The notes below the pieces were generated by a model, which was not told where the DNA came from, made no database searches, and worked only from the letters and a program-made list of their open reading frames with translations. A DNA stretch of 12,552 bases from Candidatus Rokuibacteriota bacterium. GTDB lineage: Bacteria > JAUVQV01. A program made the translations under genes and the position numbers. Location of the stretch: assembly GCA_030609125.1 (NCBI GenBank), contig JAUWCW010000025.1, positions 1 through 12,552 on the forward strand. The letters run 5' to 3'. Positions 1 through 8,267 of the stretch are shown piece by piece. Position 1 is the first letter of the stretch. The number at the start of each line of letters is the position of its first letter.

Positions 1-96
1 ACCATGGCTGTTATCCGCTGCCGCCCTGACGGGAGGGAGAGGAAGGCTCGTTCATCATGCGTGCGGATCCGGGAAGAAAGTTAACATCAGCGACTG

Positions 97-105
97 ATTC
101 TAGCA
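97..105 (-). promoter_or_regulatory. possible extended -10 promoter reading off the left edge
   Basis: On the minus strand the sequence reads TGC followed by TAGAAT, an extended -10 element of the same form as the argB -10 in this window. The -35 region 17 bases upstream is poor. It lies downstream of the membrane cytochrome gene and points out of the window, so it may serve an unseen minus-strand gene to the left. No coding region is supported in the first 180 bases: the short minus reading frame that follows stops within about 15 codons. Confidence 0.2.
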
Positions 106-143
106 GATCGTCCATGTCCAGGGAAGCCGCCGGCCCACGGCCC

Positions 144-173
144 CCCCCCTTTTGCAGATGCCGAAGAGGGGGG
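144..173 (-). terminator. C-tract hairpin just after the hexahaem cytochrome gene
   Basis: A run of nine C (141-149) followed by TTTT can fold on AAGAGGGGGG (164-173). This gives a ten-pair stem with one G-U pair and a ten-base loop, about ten bases beyond the stop codon of the minus-strand cytochrome gene. No U-tract follows on the minus strand, so it is not a textbook intrinsic terminator; it may instead stabilise the 3' end of the mRNA. The C9 run is also a place where length errors in sequencing are common. Confidence 0.35.
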
Positions 174-183
174 ATCCTGAACG

Positions 184-1692
184 CTAGAACTTGAGGGATT
201 CGAAATCTGGCAGCTCGGCCAGGTCCTCGAAGAGGAAGGTGTGGCAGTTGTCGCAGTCCTGGGGGATGTAGTTCTCCCCGTCGGCCGTCTGCAGCTCGTC
301 GTCGTGGCAGCGCCAGCATCCGGGGAACTCCTGGTGCCCTATGTGGCTGGGATGTGTATCCCAGTTGGTGTTCATTTCCGGGAAGACCGTGCGGGCGAAG
401 ATAGCGGAGGAGACCTCGGCCGCGTCCGTTACCAGCCCCTCCTGCTTTTCCATGACCTCGGGGTACTCGGTCCGGTAAAAGCGCAGAATGGCGTCGCTGA
501 CGGCCTTGGTGCCTTCGGCGTTGGTGGCGTACTCGGCCGTGAGGGCCTTCATCGCCTCGCGCTTGAAGTAGGGAAGGCTCCTCAGGTCGGTTCTGCGCTC
601 TATGACTTCGTCGAGGGACTTGTCCGGGAACTGGAAGAGATGCGTCGGACGGTTGTGGCAGTCGATGCAGTCCATGATGCGGGCCTCGGCGGCGACCTCT
701 TCCTCGCTGACCTCCTCATCGCTCTCGCGCGTGTAGGTCCGGACCTCGCCGTCGGGAGTGGTCAGCTCCACCCACTTGATGCCGAAGCGGCGTTCGTCGC
801 TGGGGATATAGCGGATCCTGTTGTCGGAGTAAATGTGCCACCAGTGGATACCGCCGTGGCGGCCCTGGTCAAGGTTGCCGCCCCCCGTCTTCAACAGAAG
901 AGCGGTGTAGCTCGGCGTGTTCTCCTCGTCCGTGTCGTGACGGACTATGACCCTGAGCTTGTCGCCGTGGTGCTTCGAAGGCCAGTGGCACTGCTCGCAG
1001 GTCGCCCGGGCGGGTCGGAGGTTGTGAATGGGCGATCCGATGGGGCGGCTGAACGAGTTGAGCGTGGTCGCGATGACCTGGCGCAGGCCGTCGATCTTGG
1101 ATTTGACGAACCAGGAGGCGCCGGGGCCGATGTGGCACTGCACGCAGCGCACCCTGGAGTGGGGCGAATTCTGATAGGCCGCGTACTCCGGCGACATGAC
1201 GGTGTGGCAGACGGTGCCGCAGAAGTCTATGGACTCCATGTATTCCACGCCGATGAAAGAGGCCGAGCCGAATATGACGGCATTGAGGCAGGTGAGGCCG
1301 ATGAAGGCGAGCACCACCTTGCGCAGGTGAGGGTCGTTGAAGTCGAGTCTCGGGTAGGCGTCAAGCTCCGCCTCGGTGAGGTGGGCAGTGAGCAGCCGGC
1401 GGCGCCGGAACCACATGCCGACGGGGATGATCAACAGGCCCGTGACGAAAAAGGCGGGCATGATGGCGAAGGCCAGGATCCCGGTGTAGGCGCTCTGGTG
1501 CCCGCCCACCATATGGATGGTGAGGAAGATGCTGATCAGCAGTGCCGCGAGAGTGGCGAGTACGGCGCCGGCGATGGTGATCGGGTTGTTGGCGTAGTTG
1601 AAAAGCCGCCCGATCTGGGTGTGTCCCGGTTCCGGCGTCTCCTGCTCCGCCGGTGTCTCCTGCGGTTCCTGTGGTGTCTGGTTCTCGTTCAT
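184..1692 (-). CDS. NapC/NirT-family inner-membrane hexahaem cytochrome c (ImcH-like)
   Basis: The 502-residue product has a Pro/Glu/Gln-rich N-terminal tail (1-25), then hydrophobic segments at about 38-60, 69-92 and 124-147, then a haem domain. Haem sites are a CX3CH at C158-H163 and five CXXCH motifs starting at C183, C232, C342, C459 and C480. M166, three residues after the first haem histidine, matches the Met near haem 1 in NapC/NrfH proteins. Family members take electrons from membrane quinol and pass them to periplasmic acceptors. Three N-terminal membrane helices and a long haem domain recall ImcH of Geobacter, which acts in metal or electrode respiration. That name is from memory, and ImcH is described with seven haems against six visible here. 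The ATG at 1692 follows a strong GGGGGGAG site. The gene stands alone with its own promoter. Alternative: another quinol dehydrogenase of the same family. Confidence 0.85.
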   Translation of the reverse strand: MNENQTPQEPQETPAEQETPEPGHTQIGRLFNYANNPITIAGAVLATLAALLISIFLTIHMVGGHQSAYTGILAFAIMPAFFVTGLLIIPVGMWFRRRRLLTAHLTEAELDAYPRLDFNDPHLRKVVLAFIGLTCLNAVIFGSASFIGVEYMESIDFCGTVCHTVMSPEYAAYQNSPHSRVRCVQCHIGPGASWFVKSKIDGLRQVIATTLNSFSRPIGSPIHNLRPARATCEQCHWPSKHHGDKLRVIVRHDTDEENTPSYTALLLKTGGGNLDQGRHGGIHWWHIYSDNRIRYIPSDERRFGIKWVELTTPDGEVRTYTRESDEEVSEEEVAAEARIMDCIDCHNRPTHLFQFPDKSLDEVIERRTDLRSLPYFKREAMKALTAEYATNAEGTKAVSDAILRFYRTEYPEVMEKQEGLVTDAAEVSSAIFARTVFPEMNTNWDTHPSHIGHQEFPGCWRCHDDELQTADGENYIPQDCDNCHTFLFEDLAELPDFESLKF

Positions 1693-1772
1693 GCTACTCC
1701 CCCCAAATGCATGGCGTGATGGTGCTGCGATTATTATTGTTTATGTTGGGATTTACCGCATTACAACCTATA

Positions 1773-1801
1773 TATATAGCAAAAATCCGGCAATCATGCA
1801 A
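1773..1801 (-). promoter_or_regulatory. sigma70-type promoter of the hexahaem cytochrome gene
   Basis: On the minus strand TTGCAT (1796-1801) is followed after exactly 17 bases by TATATA (1773-1778) inside an alternating TA stretch. This would start a transcript with a leader of about 70-80 bases ahead of the ATG at 1692. Spacing and both hexamers fit the vegetative consensus well. Strength and sigma factor are inferred. Confidence 0.55.
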
Positions 1802-1825
1802 GGGGAAAACAGAAGAAGTTTCCCC
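1802..1825. promoter_or_regulatory. inverted repeat abutting the cytochrome -35 box
   Basis: GGGGAAA (1802-1808) and TTTCCCC (1819-1825) form perfect 7-base arms around a 10-base centre. The repeat begins on the base next to the -35 hexamer of the cytochrome promoter. That position, about two helical turns long and just upstream of -35, is where dimeric activators commonly bind. No regulator gene lies alongside, so the binding protein is unknown. The same outer GGGGAA/TTCCCC arms recur in the hairpin at 1903-1937. Confidence 0.4.
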
Positions 1826-1902
1826 AAAAATGCCCGTCTCACTTCTGTAAACTCGTAAGCCCTTGAGATGAAAACACTCCCTCAAAAATTAACCCGATTT
1901 CT

Positions 1903-1937
1903 GGGGAACGTCCTGGAAAACAGCCAGGACCTTCCCC
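1903..1937. repeat. 14-base-arm imperfect hairpin in intergenic DNA
   Basis: GGGGAAcGTCCTGG (1903-1916) pairs with CCAGGACcTTCCCC (1924-1937) around the loop AAAACAG. The single C/C mismatch is at the seventh pair. No U-tract follows on either strand. The region holds no recognisable gene. The hairpin could end the transcript of the toxin-antitoxin operon, whose last stop codon is about 210 bases away, or form part of the control region of the cytochrome gene. Its right arm is also the start of a block copied from or shared with rnj. Confidence 0.5.
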
Positions 1938-1962
1938 GGCGCGGGGCTGCAGCTCATGGCCA
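1925..1962 (-). repeat. 38-base block nearly identical to part of rnj
   Basis: These 38 bases match 3946-3983, inside the RNase J gene, at 35 positions; the three differences are C/T transitions at 1934, 1947 and 1954. Read on the minus strand in the rnj frame it would give AMSCSPAPGKVL against AMGCNPAPGKVL in RNase J (about residues 404-415). Similarity stops sharply on both sides. The rnj copy sits in an expected part of that protein, so the intergenic copy is probably the derived one. It may be a gene remnant or a short duplication. Confidence 0.6.
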
Positions 1963-2148
1963 ACACTATTCCTCTCAGCCCGGGTCGTGAACTTTCTTTG
2001 TGATCGGCTAACTTGCTGAAATTACATGCGACTTCTTCTGCTTTTCCGTATCGGCATCCCCCACATGGCAGAGTGCCTCAAGGGCGTTTACCGGCCGCGG
2101 AATCCACGCAAGACCGGAGACGAAGTTCCCAAGACGGTTTGCTCGGTA
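1963..2148. other. intergenic DNA with no recognised gene
   Basis: Together with 1693-1962 this makes about 455 bases without a gene between the cytochrome and the toxin gene. The cytochrome promoter, two inverted repeats and the rnj-like block lie in the left part. In 1963-2148 I see no gene, RNA or repeat; the plus-strand frame opening at 2026 runs antisense through the toxin gene and has no family resemblance. Confidence 0.5.
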
Positions 2149-2580
2149 TCATGTCCGGAACTCCCCGATCCATTTAACAAACTTGAGCTTTCGAGTGGAG
2201 TTGAAAAGCCGTTTGTCAGCTGTGACAACGTTGGTTTTCAAGTCACCGGCAAGGGCTACATAAGCAGCATCATAGGCCGAGATGTTGTACCTGTCGGAGT
2301 AGTCGAGAACCTTTTGAAAGAGAGTCGAGAGGGGGTAAAGCTCGATACCCAACTCGGCAAAGCCCTGCATCGCCTTCAGTGCATCGTCCATGCCGACCCT
2401 TATCCGCCTCTTTGCTATGACAAGGCCGTTTGCCACCTCGAACTCAAGAAGCGCTGGAGCACAGAGGGCAATGCGGTCCGAGGCATGCGCGTCAAGGATA
2501 TCCAAGGCCCTATCCCCATGCTCTTCATCGGAGAGGTACCACTTGAGCACTACACTCGCGTCGATGACGATGCGCTTCAT
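2149..2580 (-). CDS. vapC: VapC-type PIN-domain ribonuclease toxin
   Basis: A 143-residue protein spanning the whole PIN fold, close to the usual VapC length. It opens with a strand ending in the first acidic residue (IVIDASV, D7), then shows the EVAN motif (E48, N51), the YDAAY motif (D104) and TADKRLF near the end (D122). Together these give the four acidic residues that hold the metal ions in PIN nucleases, so the enzyme looks intact. VapC toxins cut tRNA or rRNA when freed from their antitoxin and slow translation. The start codon overlaps the antitoxin stop codon by four bases (ATGA), so the pair is translationally coupled. The RNA target cannot be read from the sequence. Confidence 0.9.
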   Translation of the reverse strand: MKRIVIDASVVLKWYLSDEEHGDRALDILDAHASDRIALCAPALLEFEVANGLVIAKRRIRVGMDDALKAMQGFAELGIELYPLSTLFQKVLDYSDRYNISAYDAAYVALAGDLKTNVVTADKRLFNSTRKLKFVKWIGEFRT

Positions 2581-2843
2581 CCTTTCTTCTCAAGCGCTTC
2601 CCTGGAGGCCCTGTAGACCTCGGCGGCCGAGACCCCCGCCTTCGCAAAGGCCGCCCTTGACTCCAGTATCTTCTGGTGCGCCTCCACTTTCCTGGAGTGC
2701 CTGTATACATCGTAGGGAATGATCACCGCCATGGGTTTGCCTCTCTTGGTCACCACGATGTCTTCGCTCTTTTCGGCGGCCTCTTTTATGAGCCTGCTGA
2801 AGTCTCTCTTACCCTCGGCTATGGTCACGGTAATGGTTTTCAT
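2577..2843 (-). CDS. Phd/YefM-type antitoxin of the VapC partner
   Basis: An 88-residue protein whose N-terminal half has the Phd/YefM pattern: a first strand (TITVTIAEG), a helix (KRDFSRLIKEAAEK, about 12-25), then IVVTKRGKPMAVIIPYDVY (about 29-47), the segment that dimerises and contacts operator DNA. The remaining 40 residues are charged and helical, as in toxin-wrapping tails. It would neutralise the VapC toxin encoded immediately downstream and repress its own promoter. The ATG at 2843 follows AAAGGAG at a normal distance. Pairing of a Phd/YefM antitoxin with a PIN toxin is common. The gene name vapB is sometimes given for such partners. Confidence 0.9.
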   Translation of the reverse strand: MKTITVTIAEGKRDFSRLIKEAAEKSEDIVVTKRGKPMAVIIPYDVYRHSRKVEAHQKILESRAAFAKAGVSAAEVYRASREALEKKG

Positions 2844-2854
2844 ACGGTCTCCTT

Positions 2855-2877
2855 TATAGTCATGTATTATGACTATA
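2855..2877. promoter_or_regulatory. palindromic operator of the toxin-antitoxin operon
   Basis: TATAGTCAT (2855-2863) and ATGACTATA (2869-2877) are perfect 9-base inverted arms around the centre GTATT. The palindrome lies between the -10 box and the ribosome-binding site of the antitoxin gene, so a bound protein would cover the transcription start. This is the expected place and form for Phd/YefM-type autorepression. Binding by this antitoxin is inferred. Confidence 0.65.
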
Positions 2878-2905
2878 ATATATGACCATCTTTAGAGCAT
2901 GTCAA
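2877..2905 (-). promoter_or_regulatory. near-consensus promoter of the toxin-antitoxin operon
   Basis: On the minus strand a perfect TTGACA (2900-2905) is followed after 17 bases by TATATT (2877-2882). Transcription would begin inside the palindrome at 2855-2877. Such a strong promoter held down by autorepression is typical of toxin-antitoxin operons. Confidence 0.7.
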
Positions 2906-3267
2906 GAACGGTGAAACGGTGCCGGGCATTCATTTTCACTTGACTCTGCTTTTCCGGCCGACAGGGACGGGCGCGCCTGAGTTTGCCTTTTTCTCGCCAG
3001 CCTGGATCTTTCATGACGGCCCCGGTCGTTATCAGTTTGACAGCCTCTCCCGCGGTACCAGGAATCACATCATGCGTGCCCGCACCAAGCCTTGGGGAGA
3101 GAACATAGCCCGTCATCCCGAAAGGAAATTCTTATCATCTCCTAAATTGTCAAAAGTCAAGGACACCCGCCCTCCTATCATTCTCTTGTGTTGCTGATAT
3201 ATAATTACGCCCGTAAGCTCTGACGTGACGGCTGGAGATAACACGCTGCGCAAAGGAGGGCAAAGGA
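2906..3267. other. 360-base stretch without a supported gene
   Basis: No gene, RNA or clear repeat is recognised here. A minus-strand frame of 74 codons (ending 2892) has no ribosome-binding site and would run over the -35 box of the toxin-antitoxin promoter, and a 92-codon plus-strand frame has no family resemblance; both may be chance or decayed sequence. Near the right end a TATAAT (3200-3205) lies about 60 bases ahead of the zinc-ribbon gene and may be its -10 box, but no good -35 is present. Confidence 0.4.
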
Positions 3268-3432
3268 ATGCCGACATACGAGTACACCTGTACGGCCTGC
3301 AAGAAGAAATTCACCTTGATTATGACTTTTTCCGAGCGTGACAAAAAGCGCGTAAGCTGTCCCAGGTGCAAGAGCAGGAAAGTCACGCAGCGCTTCACCT
3401 CGGTCTACACCCAGACATCCAGCAAAAGCTGA
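3268..3432 (+). CDS. FmdB-type small zinc-ribbon protein
   Basis: A 54-residue protein that opens MPTYEYTCTACKKKF and has a second knuckle CPRC near residue 35. The MPxYEYxCxxC start followed by CPxC is the hallmark of the FmdB regulatory-protein family, a single zinc ribbon held by two CXXC pairs. The role of these proteins is poorly defined: the name comes from a presumed regulator of formamidase genes, and no such genes are nearby. The ATG is preceded by AAAGGAGGG and a second AAAGGA, a strong ribosome-binding site. It is a lone plus-strand gene converging on rnj. A weak 5-pair stem (GACCC/GGGTC, 3431-3452) followed by TTT lies at its end and may be a weak terminator. Confidence 0.85.
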   Translation: MPTYEYTCTACKKKFTLIMTFSERDKKRVSCPRCKSRKVTQRFTSVYTQTSSKS

Positions 3433-3519
3433 CCCTGTCGGTCACGGGGGGTCTTTCGCGCCCCGGCGGCAACCTGTGCCGGCAGGGCACCTTTACAGCA
3501 CCCCGCCGGACGCCGGGAA

Positions 3520-5186
<1,667 letters not shown>

Positions 5187-5190
<4 letters not shown>

Positions 5191-6011
5191 CCTTGTCCGC
5201 CCCCTCCGGCTCCGCCGACGATCCCGGCGAGGCGGAGAAAATTCTCGAAGCTGATCGCTTCCGCCCGGACCTGCTCCGGCAGAGAAAGCGTCTTCATCGC
5301 CGCGCTCACCGTCTCCACGGGGACGGGAGGGCCCGACCGGGAGAGGGAGTTGAGAAACGTTTTCCGACGCTGTCGGAACCCCGCCCTGACGAGGAGAAAA
5401 AAGACCTCTTCCGTCTTCGGGGGCAGCAGGGGGGCCGGCCGGGGAACGACCCGGACCAGCGCCGATTCGACCTTGGGGGGAGGGACGAAGGCGCCGGGGG
5501 GAACGATTCGAATCAGCTCCACCTCCGCCCGGTAGCGGGTGGCGAGGGTGAGAGAGCCGTAGCTCTTTGACCCCGCTTCCGCGGTGAGGCGCCGGGCGAC
5601 TTCCTTCTGGAACATGAGCACCATGAGCGGGAAGAGCCGTGCCGAGGAAAGGAGCCTGCCAAGGACCGCGGTGGCTATGTTGTACGGCAGGTCGGCCACC
5701 ACCTTGAGAGGGGCCAGCGCCTCGAGGGAGAGCAGGTCGTATTCGAGGATATCCGCCTCCACCACCTCCACGTTCCCCCCCGGGGGAAACTCCTGCCGGA
5801 GCAGCCTGAGGCAGCGGCGGTCGGTCTCCACGGCGACCACCTTCTTGGCTCTTTCCGCGAGCGACCGGGTGATGGTGCCGTCGCCGGCGCCGATCTCGAG
5901 GACGCGGTCCGACCTCTTCAGCTGGGACCAGTGGAGAATCTCTTCGTGGACCTGGTCGTCGCGGAGAAAGTGCTGTCCGAGAGATTTCCTGGGACGGAGG
6001 CGGAGGGCCAT
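5187..6011 (-). CDS. rsmA: 16S rRNA adenine dimethyltransferase RsmA (KsgA)
   Basis: The product is 274 residues, the family norm. It shows the N-terminal KSLGQHFL, the SAM-binding motif EIGAGDGTIT (39-48), VETD (61-64) and the catalytic motif DLPYNIAT (107-114). RsmA methylates two adjacent adenines near the 3' end of 16S rRNA during small-subunit assembly. The usual catalytic motif is NLPY; here the first residue is Asp (D107), which related adenine-N6 methyltransferases tolerate ((N/D)PPY). The ATG at 6011 has GGGGAAG just upstream and lies seven bases after pdxA. The pdxA-rsmA order is conserved in many proteobacteria. The stop overlaps the start of rnj. Confidence 0.95.
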
Positions 6012-6018
6012 CTTCCCC

Positions 6019-7020
6019 TCAGGACCTCATCGCCCTGTTCCGGGCCAGCTCGGCGGCGGTCCGGATTGCCGCGACGAGGCTGTCGGACCCGGCCACGCCT
6101 TTTCCCGCCAGATCGTAGGCCGTTCCGTGATCGACGGAGGTCCTGATGATGGGCAGGCCGAGGGTGAGATTCACCCCGGTGTCGAAAGCGAGAGTCTTGA
6201 TGGGGATGAGCCCCTGGTCATGATACATGGCCACCACGGCGGCGAATTCCCCCCGGGCGGCCCGAAAGAAGACGGTGTCGGCGGGGTGGGGGCCCGAAAC
6301 GTTGATCTTCCGCCGGGCGGCCGCCCTGACTGCGGGCGCCACGATCCGCCGGTCCTCCTCGCCCATGATACCTGCCTCCCCGGCGTGGGGGTTGAGCCCG
6401 CAGACCGCTATCTTGCCATCCGCGGCGCCGAAGTCCGGGAGGACATCCCGGGTGAGATCTATGACCCGCCCGATCCCCGCGGCGGTGAGGGCGTCGGGAA
6501 CCTGCCTGAGAGGAATGTGTATGGTGGCGAGACTCACCCGGAGCGGTCCCCCGACGAGCATCATGGCGAACTTCTTTGTTCCTGTCAGAGAGGCCAGCAT
6601 TTCCGTGTGGCCCGGAAAGGGGCTGCCCGCCTTGCGGATGGCCTCCTTGCTGATGGGGGCGGTGACCACGGCGTCGACACTCCCGGTCAGGGCCAGAGCC
6701 GCCGCTTTCTCGATGGCCGCCAGGGAGAGCCGTCCACCGGAAGCCGTGGGGCGGCCCTGCTGGAACCGCTCCCGCGGGGAGCCGGCCTCCACGAGAGCAA
6801 CCGAGCCGGCCGGCGCGGTTGCCCCGACACGGGAAGCGGCGTGGAACCTCAGGGAGGAGCCGAGGAGCGCGGCGGCGCCCGACAGGACGCCGCTTTGGCC
6901 GATAACGACGGGGCGGCACGAGGACTGCACTTTCCGGCCCTCCAGGGCGCGGACGATGATTTCCGGCCCTATTCCTCCCGGGTCCCCCATGGTGATGGCG
7001 ACGACGGGTTTTCGCGTCAT
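6019..7020 (-). CDS. pdxA: 4-hydroxythreonine-4-phosphate dehydrogenase PdxA
   Basis: A 333-residue protein of the family's usual length. It begins with ITMGDPGGIGPE (9-20) and carries GHTE (137-140) and three metal-binding histidines in their expected contexts: H168 (TIHIPL), H212 (NPHAGE) and H267 (MYHDQG). The C-terminal RTSVDHGTAYDLAG segment is also typical. PdxA oxidises 4-phosphohydroxy-L-threonine with NAD in the DXP-dependent route to pyridoxal phosphate. The ATG at 7020 follows AAGGAGA. It lies 50 bases after argD, whose product uses pyridoxal phosphate, and seven bases before rsmA. An alternative paralogue, PdxA2, acts in sugar-acid metabolism, but the rsmA neighbour favours true PdxA. 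Confidence 0.95.
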   Translation of the reverse strand: MTRKPVVAITMGDPGGIGPEIIVRALEGRKVQSSCRPVVIGQSGVLSGAAALLGSSLRFHAASRVGATAPAGSVALVEAGSPRERFQQGRPTASGGRLSLAAIEKAAALALTGSVDAVVTAPISKEAIRKAGSPFPGHTEMLASLTGTKKFAMMLVGGPLRVSLATIHIPLRQVPDALTAAGIGRVIDLTRDVLPDFGAADGKIAVCGLNPHAGEAGIMGEEDRRIVAPAVRAAARRKINVSGPHPADTVFFRAARGEFAAVVAMYHDQGLIPIKTLAFDTGVNLTLGLPIIRTSVDHGTAYDLAGKGVAGSDSLVAAIRTAAELARNRAMRS

Positions 7021-7070
7021 GGTGACAGGTCTCCTTCCGGACTGCCTTCCCGCACCCGGGCGGAACAGGG

Positions 7071-8261
7071 TTAGTCTAGCTCCGCCAGGATCTCGTCCAG
7101 GACACCGAGGAAGTCTGCCGCCTCTTCTTCCGTGAGGATGAAGGGGGGCGCGAAGCGAAGGACCTGTTTCTGCACGGCGTTGATCAGGTAGCCCCTCGAC
7201 AGCGCCGCCTCGACCACCGGCGCGGCCTCGACGGAGAGCTCGAGGGCCAGGAGCATCCCCCGTCCCCGGACTGAGGAGGCGACGCGGCGGCGCCCGGCGA
7301 TCTTGTCGAGCCCCTTCCTGAAAAACCCTCCCAGGTCCCGGACCTTGTCCAGGAAGCCGTCCGCCAGGATCGTTTCCAGCAGCGCCAGAGAGGCGGCGCA
7401 GGCGACGGGAGTGCCGCCGAAAGTCGTTGCGTGGTTGCCGGGCTGGAAGGTTTCGGCCGCCTCGCCCCTGGCCAGCATCGCCCCCAGGGGGAGCCCGGCG
7501 CCGAGGGACTTGGAGAGCGTCATCACGTCGGGAACGACTCCATCGAACTGGTGGGCGAAGACCGTCCCCGTCCTTCCGAGCCCCGTCTGGACCTCGTCGA
7601 GAACGAGCAGCGCCTTCCGGTCACGGCAGATCCTGGCCACTTCCCGCAGGTAGCCGTCGGGCGGGACGACGACTCCGCCCTCGCCCTGGATCGGCTCGAG
7701 GAGAACGGCGCAGGTGTCGGTCGTGACCGCCTCCTCCATGGCCTCGAGGTCCCCGAAGGGGACGTACCGGAACCCCGGCAGGAGCGGCTCGAAGCCCTCG
7801 TGGTACTGGGTCTGGCCCGTCGCGGTCAGGGCGCCCATGGTGCGTCCGTGAAAGGAGTTCAGCGCCGAGACCACCACGTGGCGTTCGGCGCCGAACCGCT
7901 CGTGCGCGTACTTGCGCACCAGCTTCAGCGCCGCCTCGTTGGCCTCGGCGCCGCTGTTGCAGAAAAAGACCCTCCCGCCTGGAAAGTGCTCGGTCAGGCG
8001 CTCGGCGAGCCGGACCTGCACCGGGTGCTGATAAAGGTTCGAGATGTGCATCAGGGTTGCGCACTGCTCCCGGATGGCCTCGACCACGGCGGGGTGGCAG
8101 TGCCCGAGGCTGTTTACCACGATGCCGCCGAGCAGATCGACGTACTCCCTGCCGGCATCGTCGTAAACCCGGCAGCCCTCGCCGCGCACGAGGGTGACCT
8201 GGGCGGGATAGTAGTTCGAGAGAAAGACCTGCCCGGCCCGTTCCAACCAGGAGGGCGCCAT
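7071..8261 (-). CDS. argD: acetylornithine aminotransferase ArgD
   Basis: A 396-residue class-III aminotransferase. Visible features are GGIVVNSLGHCHP (45-57), the phosphate-binding NSGAEANE (102-109), SFHGRT (136-141), LDEVQTG with the cofactor-binding D222, and the Schiff-base lysine K251 in TLSKSLGAGLPLGAM. It transfers an amino group from glutamate to N-acetylglutamate semialdehyde in arginine synthesis, and in many bacteria also acts in the diaminopimelate route. The gene starts only six bases after the trxA stop with a weak ribosome-binding site, which suggests coupled translation. argB lies two genes upstream, supporting the arginine assignment over ornithine or GABA aminotransferases. 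Confidence 0.93.
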   Translation of the reverse strand: MAPSWLERAGQVFLSNYYPAQVTLVRGEGCRVYDDAGREYVDLLGGIVVNSLGHCHPAVVEAIREQCATLMHISNLYQHPVQVRLAERLTEHFPGGRVFFCNSGAEANEAALKLVRKYAHERFGAERHVVVSALNSFHGRTMGALTATGQTQYHEGFEPLLPGFRYVPFGDLEAMEEAVTTDTCAVLLEPIQGEGGVVVPPDGYLREVARICRDRKALLVLDEVQTGLGRTGTVFAHQFDGVVPDVMTLSKSLGAGLPLGAMLARGEAAETFQPGNHATTFGGTPVACAASLALLETILADGFLDKVRDLGGFFRKGLDKIAGRRRVASSVRGRGMLLALELSVEAAPVVEAALSRGYLINAVQKQVLRFAPPFILTEEEAADFLGVLDEILAELD

Positions 8262-8267
8262 TGCGCT

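Noticed and set aside
11-319. 102-codon minus-strand frame at the left edge
   Set aside because: Arg/Pro-rich composition, no good ribosome-binding site, and it overlaps the C-terminal haem region of the real gene in another frame.
241-1719. 492-codon plus-strand open frame opposite the hexahaem cytochrome
   Set aside because: It is the GC-rich antisense shadow of a gene with clear haem motifs; its product is low-complexity, rich in Gly, Ala, Val and Asp, with no family features.
2026-2616. 196-codon plus-strand frame across the toxin gene
   Set aside because: Antisense to the PIN toxin, no ribosome-binding site and no recognisable domain.
2892-3116. 74-codon minus-strand frame between the toxin-antitoxin promoter and the zinc-ribbon gene
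   Set aside because: No Shine-Dalgarno, and it covers the -35 box of the toxin-antitoxin promoter. It may be decayed or repeat-derived sequence, but I cannot support it.
2919-3197. 92-codon plus-strand frame in the same intergenic stretch
   Set aside because: No ribosome-binding site, no family resemblance, and mixed composition typical of noncoding DNA.
3476-3490. GTGCC/GGCAC five-pair stem between the zinc-ribbon gene and rnj
   Set aside because: Too short and without a U-tract on the minus strand to be called the operon terminator.
5584-7074. 496-codon plus-strand frame opposite rsmA and pdxA
   Set aside because: It spans two well-supported genes on the other strand; a GC-rich shadow with Arg/Gly/Asp-rich composition.
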